NCBI GenBank assembly: GCA_903904605.1
Contig: CAIVDC010000117.1
Location: 1 to 51,722 of the forward strand
Direction: 5' to 3'
Origin: an uncultured Sterolibacterium sp.
Lineage (GTDB): Bacteria > Pseudomonadota > Gammaproteobacteria > Burkholderiales > Rhodocyclaceae
DNA: 51,722 bases
The position numbers and the translations under genes were made by a program. Shown here in pieces: positions 46,502 to 51,722 of the stretch (positions within the stretch are counted from its first letter, which is position 1; each line of letters starts with the position of its first letter). Under the pieces are notes generated by a model that saw nothing but the letters and a program-made list of their open reading frames with translations, was not told where the DNA came from and made no database searches.

Positions 46502-46888
46502 TCAGCCGCCTTCGGTGGCGACCAGAAGGATGATTTCAACGTCCGCCTGAGCTCCGCTCGGAACAGGCACCGCTAGGCTCTCGATCATCCGGCCGTCGAC
46601 GAACACTCGGCAGTGGCTGATCAGTTCGCCCTGTTCATCGAGCATACCCTCCAGGAATCCTGCACCGAAGCGAGTCTTCAATTCGGCTAGCACATCGCGC
46701 AGCGTAAAGCCGCCACTCAGGCCGAGCCGGATCGGACGCTGCACGCCGCTGCCGGCCAGGATGCCGAACGGCCACACGCGCACTTCGACCGTCCCGTGGG
46801 GCGGGGCTTCCAGCACCGGTCTTGCGGCCAGCCCCTGCTCCGACCAAAAGCTGTTATCGCTGACAGTAGCGTCCCAACGCACTTCCAT
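46502..46888 (-). CDS. MoaD/ThiS-like beta-grasp protein
   Basis: A 128-residue protein whose last 85 or so residues form a ubiquitin-like domain ending in the reactive diglycine (IILLVATEGG). MoaD-type proteins carry sulfur as a C-terminal thiocarboxylate in molybdopterin synthesis. An N-terminal extension of about 40 residues (EVRWDATVSDNSFWSEQGL) is not part of MoaD. The gene opens the operon, 30 bp before the catalytic subunit, so it may supply pterin sulfur specifically to this Mo enzyme or the AOR, or be a sulfur carrier for another step. GGAGAG lies before ATG 46888; longer in-frame starts exist upstream. Confidence 0.82.
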   Translation of the reverse strand: MEVRWDATVSDNSFWSEQGLAARPVLEAPPHGTVEVRVWPFGILAGSGVQRPIRLGLSGGFTLRDVLAELKTRFGAGFLEGMLDEQGELISHCRVFVDGRMIESLAVPVPSGAQADVEIILLVATEGG

Positions 46889-46957
46889 CTCAAACTCTCC
46901 ACCGGAGCAATTCGTCAGACATGTGATGATTTTCACGATATCATCCGCTGCCATGGG

Positions 46958-47010
46958 TGTCAAGTTGCGGCGCAACACTGATTCCAGCGCCGCGCTTACG
47001 CAACTTGTCA
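46958..47010. repeat. Inverted repeat in the leader of the molybdoenzyme operon
   Basis: TGTCAAGTTGCG (46958-46969) and CGCAACTTGTCA (46999-47010) are complementary at 11 of 12 positions with a 29-bp spacer; an extra CGCAAC at 46971-46976 makes an alternative 13-bp palindrome GTTGCGGCGCAAC. It may be an operator or a leader hairpin. On the minus strand TGGAATCAGTGTTGC (46972-46986) has sigma-54 spacing with a partial match. Confidence 0.5.
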
Positions 47011-47015
47011 GCCGA

Positions 47016-47043
47016 ATTATTCAGTCCGTCAAAAGGCCGTCAA
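47016..47043 (-). promoter_or_regulatory. Candidate sigma-70 promoter of the MoaD-like/molybdoenzyme/AOR operon
   Basis: TTGACG (47038-47043) and AATAAT (47016-47021) on the minus strand are spaced by 16 nt, each 5/6 to consensus. A start near 47009 falls in the right arm of the inverted repeat and leaves a leader of about 120 nt. TTGACGGACTGA overlapping it recalls one half of the MarR-type box, but the match is poor. Confidence 0.4.
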
Positions 47044-47399
47044 GCGGGTGCCCTGTTCAGTGAAGTTGATGCCGTTGCGTCATCCGCTCCGGTGTAACTA
47101 CCCGCATGGATTGCCCACTAGGCGTCGCGTCGAGGAATCGGAACAGCTTAGAATTTCATGGGCCTATAGGACATCATCAGGACAATGCTCTTGTCCTGTC
47201 GCGGTGCAGTCCCGAAGATTGAATCATGGACATCGAGGGGCTGTTAACGTGCATAGATCGGCGAAGTAAAGCAACAGCCGAGGAAAGTGCCGAATCCTGC
47301 TATCCGTTAAAATAACTAATTCGTTGCAAGCTTATTTTCGTTTGTGCGGCGCAGCATCTCTCGCTATAGTCACACTACAATGTGCGAGAAGGATTTGCC

Positions 47400-47657
47400 A
47401 TGAAAACCTCCAGCCACCCATGCCCCGCCTTCTTGTTGCCGTGCGCGCCGCAACCGCGACTGTTCACGACCATCATGCGGCGCCTCGCCGATGGCCTGCG
47501 CCCGAGCCAGCGGGATTGGCCGCTTTCCACTAAGGATTTGGTCGAATACCTTCGGCCTATCAATTTCGACGAGGCCTATTTGGCACACGCCATGAATCAA
47601 GCGGACCTAGATCAACGTAAGCGGAACCTGCAAAGCGCACGTAGTCGCTGGTACTAG
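47400..47657 (+). CDS. Small conserved-looking protein, weakly DUF3563-like
   Basis: An 85-residue protein with AAGGA 9 nt before ATG 47400. The C-terminal part, EAYLAHAMNQADLDQRKRNLQSAR, recalls the YLAxAxDxxDLExRxR pattern of the small DUF3563 proteins of proteobacteria, but the match is by eye. There is no signal or membrane segment; it is basic. It diverges from the molybdoenzyme operon; no function can be given. Confidence 0.5.
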   Translation: MKTSSHPCPAFLLPCAPQPRLFTTIMRRLADGLRPSQRDWPLSTKDLVEYLRPINFDEAYLAHAMNQADLDQRKRNLQSARSRWY

Positions 47658-47751
47658 GGCGCATCCCTTTCCGATACGTCCCGCTTAACCGGGCGCTCGC
47701 CGATGTCTTCGCCTTGGCAAGTTGAATTTTCCCGCAAGCAATAATGGACTT

Positions 47752-48264
47752 CTAGGCTGTCCAGTGCACGCGGAGCAGATTCTGTTCATCGTTGTAATGG
47801 AATTCGAGTTCGCCGTGATGGGCGTGGTGAAGCGCCTCACCTATCCCGCGGGCCAAGTGGATGTTGGTGGTGGTGACGAGAATCGCGTCCTTTTCATCCT
47901 CGATCGCCATGATCCGCTCGAGAGGGTGCTCCCTCTTTGCCCGCTCGGCGATATTCTTGACGAGTTGCAGCAACTCCTCACGATGTAGCTTTGAGTATTC
48001 GCCTTTCAGGGTGACAAACCCCGCCGGGAACTTGTCATGAATACGATGGCAGGCAGGGCACATTTGCTCGTGTGCGCCTGCCGGCACCTCCAACCACTGC
48101 CAGCGCCCTTGGTGAAACACGGCTCGACATACCGGGCAAGCCGTCGGCTCGGACAGCTTACCTCTGGCCTTGTAGGCGTCGTGATCACGTTCCTGAATTA
48201 CGTGGTCATGGGTAATCGGAGCACCAATCGGATGAAATCTTGTGGGTTTAGAGTGTGATGACAT
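47752..48264 (-). CDS. BCAM0308-family zinc-ribbon protein
   Basis: A 170-residue protein of the BCAM0308 family. It has two CxxC pairs forming a zinc ribbon (CPVCRAVFHQGRWQW and CPACHRIHDKFPAGF) and a C-terminal alpha-beta domain (LVTTTNIHLARGIGEALHHAHHGELEFHYN). In other betaproteobacteria, members are widespread and often found near anaerobic or stress genes, but the function is unknown. The frame and length are complete. It stands alone, convergent with the small 47400 gene. Confidence 0.85.
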   Translation of the reverse strand: MSSHSKPTRFHPIGAPITHDHVIQERDHDAYKARGKLSEPTACPVCRAVFHQGRWQWLEVPAGAHEQMCPACHRIHDKFPAGFVTLKGEYSKLHREELLQLVKNIAERAKREHPLERIMAIEDEKDAILVTTTNIHLARGIGEALHHAHHGELEFHYNDEQNLLRVHWTA

Positions 48265-48790
48265 GATGGTTTCGATATGAATGCAAATCGGGTTTGCCGC
48301 CGGGAACTCTTATCAATGTCATTACCATATCCCTAATGACGCTTTCAGGAAATCCGTGCAAGCCCTTATACCGGCAACCCGGCAGTTGGCACTGCAGGCC
48401 GTGGGATGTTGGCACGTGGGCACTTGAATGGCAGCAGCGCGAACAGCGCGGCCAGGGACTTAGCGTCAGCTTAAAGACCGAACCGGTCAAGTGGGCGATA
48501 CGCCTCGTGCTACCGCGAACGGGCGTCGGATAAGAAATAGATCGCAGCGATACCGCCGTGGGATGGGCAACAGATGGTCCGATGGTCCCTTGGCGGTAAC
48601 GAGGAACAAACTATTGCCCTTCGTGCCTTGCCGGCGGGAATGCTTAGGACCGTCAGAGCGAGCCGAAACTCCGGGAAAGCGCAAGATCAACCGCCCAGAG
48701 AGGATGTTTCACTCTTTCCCAAATGCCTCTGATGAGCAACCTGAGCCCAAGCGGCCCGCACGAACCTTCGCTTATAACAACGATTGACGA
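48265..48790. other. Gene-free region of about 525 bp
   Basis: No convincing gene. Short frames on both strands (for example plus 48491-48787) are Arg- and Pro-rich without family resemblance or ribosome sites. ACCGCC near 48560 and GGCGGT near 48594 could pair around TGGTCC direct repeats. The region may carry the promoter of the BCAM0308 gene on its left side and untranslated or decayed sequence on the right. Confidence 0.5.
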
Positions 48791-49630
48791 CTACTCCCTT
48801 GCCGGCACTGTCCGCAGCCAAGCGACCAAATCGTTAAGATCGCCGTCGGTCATATGGGCATAGTAGGGAAACCCCATCGGCGGTTTCAGGTGGTTGCCAT
48901 CCTTGTCGATTCCAGCGGTGATCGCATGCTTGATCTGGGCGTCTGTCCACGCGCCGATGCCCGCAGTTTTGCTGGAGGTGATATTGCGCGACACCGAGAC
49001 GCCCCACGGTCCCGGGAATTCAAATCCGCCGCGGCCCGAATTCCCTGCCCAGTCGCGCAGCCCCTTCACCATAGGTGTATGGCATTCCATGCAGTGGCCG
49101 ATAGTGGCGAGGTAGAAACCATGCTTCAGAGGGTCCTTGAACATGCCTTCCGTGTATGGCTTTTCGGCGCCGGGAAAGATCTGGCGCACCTGCGCCATCT
49201 TGTAGATAGGATCCGCCACCTTGTTCCTGATCGGCTTGATCGTGCGCACATATGCGACGATCGCGTCCATGTCGTGTTCGGTGATGATGCCGTAGAATCC
49301 GGTCGGCATTACGGTGGCGATTGCCAAGCCGTTTGGCCGCAAGCCCGTGCGCAGCAACTTCCTGATATCGGCCGCGCTCCATTTGCCGATACCGGTTCCC
49401 TTGTCCTGCGTGATATTGGAGGCGGTAACCTTGAACGGCGGCTCGTCCCAGGAAAGCCCGCCAGAGAAGGCCCGATCCTTGATGTCGCCCTCCGGTCCCT
49501 TCGGTGTATGGCAATTTCCGCAAGTCATAATGGTGTTGACGAGGTAGTCGCCGCGACTGACCAGCGTCGATTGCGCCTGGGCGAGCCCTGCCGCAAGCGC
49601 CACCACTGCAACAATAAGCCGAAGAACCAT
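48791..49630 (-). CDS. Diheme cytochrome c, dehydrogenase-subunit type
   Basis: A 279-residue periplasmic cytochrome. Signal peptide MVLRLIVAVVALAAGLAQA is followed by two cytochrome c domains with heme motifs CGNCH near residue 37 and CMECH near 180. Candidate methionine ligands lie in the family positions (ATVMPTGFYG and PPMGFPYYAHM). The arrangement resembles the cytochrome subunits of alcohol, aldehyde or gluconate dehydrogenases, although those usually have three hemes and a catalytic subunit nearby; none is here. GGGAGA precedes the ATG. It is probably a periplasmic electron acceptor. Confidence 0.9.
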   Translation of the reverse strand: MVLRLIVAVVALAAGLAQAQSTLVSRGDYLVNTIMTCGNCHTPKGPEGDIKDRAFSGGLSWDEPPFKVTASNITQDKGTGIGKWSAADIRKLLRTGLRPNGLAIATVMPTGFYGIITEHDMDAIVAYVRTIKPIRNKVADPIYKMAQVRQIFPGAEKPYTEGMFKDPLKHGFYLATIGHCMECHTPMVKGLRDWAGNSGRGGFEFPGPWGVSVSRNITSSKTAGIGAWTDAQIKHAITAGIDKDGNHLKPPMGFPYYAHMTDGDLNDLVAWLRTVPARE

Positions 49631-49961
49631 GGTTTCTCCCGGAGAATGTTATTCGGTAGGGTTAATTGCAGGAGTCGATCTGCAACTAGCCATTCCTAAA
49701 GCAATTAGGCCTACATTTTTTACTTTAGCATTATTTTCATCTCAATGACGTGCTTTTTGGCACCGGACTGACAGGTCAGCTTCTGGCTCGCTGCGAAGCT
49801 CAGCCAACAGGGCTGCAGGCTGCTTGCGCCGAAAAGCTCCAAGCGCGGTAACAAGGCCCGATCCGCTGCATCGATCGCCGATCACGGACAATTCCACTGT
49901 AGGCTTTCCGTGGCGGCGTTGCGCTATCCATGTTAATATGACAAACGGGAGGTCATGAGAA
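49631..49961. other. Intergenic region with an inverted repeat upstream of the cytochrome gene
   Basis: About 331 bp. Perfect 6-bp arms TTGCAG (49666-49671) and CTGCAA (49680-49685) lie about 35 bp before the cytochrome ATG and could be an operator. The next 60 bp (49690-49745) are AT-rich and include TTTTTT, suitable for promoters. No gene is seen in 49750-49960. Confidence 0.5.
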
Positions 49962-50186
49962 ATGATGCGACGCTCTAGCAGGGAAATGATGGCTCTACTG
50001 GTGAAAATCGAAGCACAGATGGGGCCACTAGAAAAATGGTCGGCGGATGCACTGGAAATCCTGGATAGCTGGATGGCGGATCGCCGACCGGACATCAACG
50101 ATGAAATCCTGGCACGGGATGATGAAAGTGCCCGGAGAGAGTTCAGCCAGCCACTTCCACTGCCTGCTCCTGCCTGCTCAGCTTGA
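49962..50186 (+). CDS. Possible small protein
   Basis: A 74-residue frame with GGGAGG 9 nt or so upstream of tandem ATGs. The middle part (MALLVKIEAQMGPLEKWSADALEILDSWMADRRPDINDEILARDDE) looks like an amphipathic helical protein and uses codons normally; the last ten residues run into a repeated Pro/Leu/Ala stretch. No family recognised. It is the only coding candidate between the cytochrome gene and the tRNA cluster. Confidence 0.35.
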   Translation: MMRRSSREMMALLVKIEAQMGPLEKWSADALEILDSWMADRRPDINDEILARDDESARREFSQPLPLPAPACSA

Positions 50187-50210
50187 TCTACCTTGATCTG
50201 TATTGATCTC
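50161..50210. repeat. Short 10-bp-phased direct repeats
   Basis: TGCCTGCTC occurs twice in tandem (50161-50180) and TTGATCT three times (50183, 50193, 50203), all at exact 10-bp intervals, one DNA turn. This could be a cooperative protein-binding site or a small expanded repeat. It overlaps the end of the possible 74-residue gene. Confidence 0.7.
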
Positions 50211-50316
50211 ACTGCAGCTTGCGCTGGTCTTGGCGGTGGCTGTGCTTTGCCTGGTTTAGCAACTTCCGCGCCGGCGATTGGCCTGCCCGCCTCGCCTGCC
50301 ATGTTTCATACGACTG

Positions 50317-50368
50317 GCCGGCAGAAGACTAGCAAGCCGCCAATCTTCTGACGGCAAGCCCCGCTTGC
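50317..50368 (-). repeat. Two overlapping hairpins downstream of the tRNA cluster
   Basis: GCCG-G-CAGAAGA (50317-50328) pairs with TCTTCTG-A-CGGC (50344-50355) with one mismatch; then GCAAGC (50354-50359) pairs with GCTTGC (50363-50368) around CCC. They share two bases (50354-50355), so they may be alternative folds. They lie 56-107 nt past the tRNA-His 3' end in its reading direction and could serve as transcript end or processing structure. Confidence 0.55.
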
Positions 50369-50423
50369 AATATGCTGGCTATTGTTGCTGGCTTAGTGCT
50401 TATCTTCGAAACATTTTGATTTT

Positions 50424-50500
50424 TGGGGTGGACGACGGGACTCGAACCCGCGACAACTGGAATCACAATCCAGGACTCTACCAACTGAGCTACGTCCACC
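50424..50500 (-). tRNA. tRNA-His (GUG)
   Basis: A full cloverleaf on the minus strand with the anticodon GTG in TTGTGAT. The extra 5' G (-1) opposite the C73 discriminator is encoded, and CCA is encoded at 50424-50426. The T-loop GGTTCGAGTCC is standard. It is the last tRNA of a Pro-Arg-His cluster. Confidence 0.97.
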
Positions 50501-50551
50501 ACCGATACTGCCACTCAAGCCATCGCCGCTGCCATCAAGCCAAAAAAATGC

Positions 50552-50628
50552 TGGCGTGCCCGGCGGGAATCGAACCCACAACCCCCAGCTTAGAAGGCTG
50601 GTGCTCTATCCGGTTGAGCTACGGGCAC
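50552..50628 (-). tRNA. tRNA-Arg (UCU)
   Basis: Minus-strand cloverleaf with anticodon TCT in CTTCTAA, acceptor stem GTGCCCG/CGGGCAC and encoded CCA (50552-50554). The T-loop is GGTTCGATTCC. It reads the rare AGA and AGG codons. It lies between the Pro and His tRNAs with spacers of 10 and about 50 bp. Confidence 0.97.
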
Positions 50629-50638
50629 CCTTCTTCGC

Positions 50639-50715
<77 letters not shown>

Positions 50716-50926
50716 AGAGCCGGCATTCTACCGGCAGCGCCGATACAGGTCAATTCAATCACAGGATTCATTCACGGGAAGAGTCGGCCGCCCTTCCAAG
50801 ATTTGCCCGAAGGAAGTGCGCCGAGCCACTCCTCTTGACATTAATTGTTCGCTCGATCATTATGAATCCAAGGTAGAAGAACAATACTCGACGATGCGTG
50901 GAGTTACTCTCTAGGAGGATAGGCCG

Positions 50927-51722
50927 ATGGCAAACTTTGGGACAGTAGGGATGGACTGGCAGCAGCGCGTCAATTGGGACAGGATGCGCAACTACCGGCT
51001 CGAGCGGGCCCGGGAGCGCATGAAGGCCCATGGCCTGGGCGCGATGCTGCTGATGTACGACGAGAACATCCGTTACGTAACCGCCACCCTGACGCCGGGC
51101 TGGTGCAAGCTCAAGCCCGGCCTGCGCTACGCCCTGCTCTGCGGCGACGACGCCCCCGTGATATTCGAGCAAGGCGACGTCGGCTTCCAGCTCGAGCGCC
51201 ACAATCCGTGGATCCCGAAAGAGAACATCAAGCACGCCTTCCCCTGGATCAAGGGGGCTGCGGGTCCCGCCTCGATCATGCAGGTGACGAAGTTCACCAA
51301 GGGCATCCTCGAGCAGATGAAGAAAAGCAATGTTTCCGGGATGAAGCTGGGCGTCGATTTCGTCGACATCAACATGATCCAGGTGTTCAAGGACTACAAG
51401 ATCGACTGGGTCGATGGCATGACCCCGATGATGGAGGCGCGCGCCATCAAGAACGTGGACGAGCAGGAATGCATGCGCATGGTCGGTGCCATCGGCGACG
51501 CCGCGCACTGGGAGTGCCTGAAAGTCCTCAAGCCGGGCCTGACCGAAAATCAGGTGACCGCGCACATCATGGAATTCCTCTATGCCATTCCGGGCATGGA
51601 GGACGTCGAGGACGTCATCGTCTCCTCGGGACCCAATACCTGGCCGAACTGGCGCAACTTCTCCGACCGCATCATCAAGCCGGGCGACATCGTCTTCATC
51701 GACCTGGCGGCACTGACCTGGA
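50927..51722 (+). CDS. M24-family (Xaa-Pro peptidase/DddP-like) protein, N-terminal part
   Basis: An open frame of 265 codons that runs off the window. The N-terminal creatinase-like domain begins MRNYRLERARERMKAHGLGAMLLMYDENIRYVTA; the linker region ARAIKNVDEQECMRMVGAIGD opens the catalytic pita-bread domain, reaching KPGDIVFIDLAAL, where the first metal-binding aspartate is expected. Family members include Xaa-Pro aminopeptidases, creatinase and DMSP lyase DddP; the N-terminal sequence style is closer to the long non-peptidase members, but the deciding part lies outside. AGGAGG is 8 nt before ATG 50927. It diverges from the tRNA cluster. Confidence 0.88.
   Translation, partial: MANFGTVGMDWQQRVNWDRMRNYRLERARERMKAHGLGAMLLMYDENIRYVTATLTPGWCKLKPGLRYALLCGDDAPVIFEQGDVGFQLERHNPWIPKENIKHAFPWIKGAAGPASIMQVTKFTKGILEQMKKSNVSGMKLGVDFVDINMIQVFKDYKIDWVDGMTPMMEARAIKNVDEQECMRMVGAIGDAAHWECLKVLKPGLTENQVTAHIMEFLYAIPGMEDVEDVIVSSGPNTWPNWRNFSDRIIKPGDIVFIDLAALTW

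Larger units (their letters stand above)
46889..47399. other. Intergenic region upstream of the molybdoenzyme operon
   Basis: A 511-bp gap between divergent genes. It holds the promoter-like elements and inverted repeat described separately (46958-47043). The part from 47050 to 47320 shows short reading frames only. It contains ATG-poor, moderately AT-rich sequence towards 47310-47350 just before the small plus-strand gene. I find no tRNA, sRNA or riboswitch I can name. Confidence 0.6.

Noticed and set aside
48491..48787. A 98-codon plus-strand frame in the gap before the cytochrome gene
   Set aside because: Arg/Pro-rich with no family resemblance and no ribosome site; more likely non-coding.
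49742..50302. A 186-codon minus-strand frame in the gene-poor stretch
   Set aside because: Low-complexity Ser/Arg/Ala composition, no ribosome site, no recognisable family, and it crosses the phased repeats.

Overview
The window is about 51.7 kb of GC-rich chromosome. It looks like a betaproteobacterium, most likely Rhodocyclales or a close relative such as the Sterolibacteriaceae. This placement is inferred from gene content: a DUF2863 protein, a Pit/DUF47 phosphate pair, a PEP-CTERM exported protein, Bug-type periplasmic binding proteins, a one-chain pyruvate:ferredoxin oxidoreductase, and an aldehyde:ferredoxin oxidoreductase beside a molybdoenzyme. I see no insertion sequence, CRISPR array, rRNA or phage gene.

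Region 1 (1-24000) is mostly housekeeping: the end of acnB, a phosphate-uptake operon (DUF47, pit, S4 protein), DUF2863, dadA, a run msrB-yciB-bolA-PPIase closed by a clear terminator, purL, cnoX, a flavodoxin, tex, a PEP-CTERM protein with its own terminator and a candidate sigma-54 promoter, selO, a four-gene MacAB-like efflux operon, and an ArsC-like/Hsp33 pair. The Hsp33 lacks two of its four zinc cysteines.

Region 2 (24000-30700) holds nifJ, a lipoprotein-anchored methyltransferase, a membrane-tethered CBS protein and an old yellow enzyme.

Region 3 (30700-47000) is the accessory, catabolic part. A left block carries a Bug binding protein with the old yellow enzyme, a MarR regulator, and a minus-strand operon (PanE-like reductase, ThDP enzyme, ACMSD-type decarboxylase/hydrolase, FAD monooxygenase) diverging from a VOC protein. 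Two promoters in this block share a nearly identical 16-bp box, TCAGAYGTCTGTCAAT, over their -35 elements; it is the best candidate operator for the MarR protein. A right block is one apparent seven-gene minus-strand operon: MoaD/ThiS-like protein, DMSO-reductase-family molybdoenzyme without Tat signal, four-cluster ferredoxin subunit, NrfD membrane subunit, two Bug proteins (one broken by a 1-nt deletion), and a YdhV-type aldehyde:ferredoxin oxidoreductase. Its subunit set resembles phenylacetyl-CoA:acceptor oxidoreductase (PadBCD) or polysulfide reductase. The combination with a private MoaD-like protein, an AOR and Bug proteins is the most likely undescribed system here; its substrate cannot be read from the sequence.

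Region 4 (47000-51722) has small conserved proteins, a diheme cytochrome c, a gene-poor stretch with hairpins and phased 10-bp repeats, a tRNA-Pro/Arg/His cluster, and the start of an M24-family peptidase-like gene that runs off the end.
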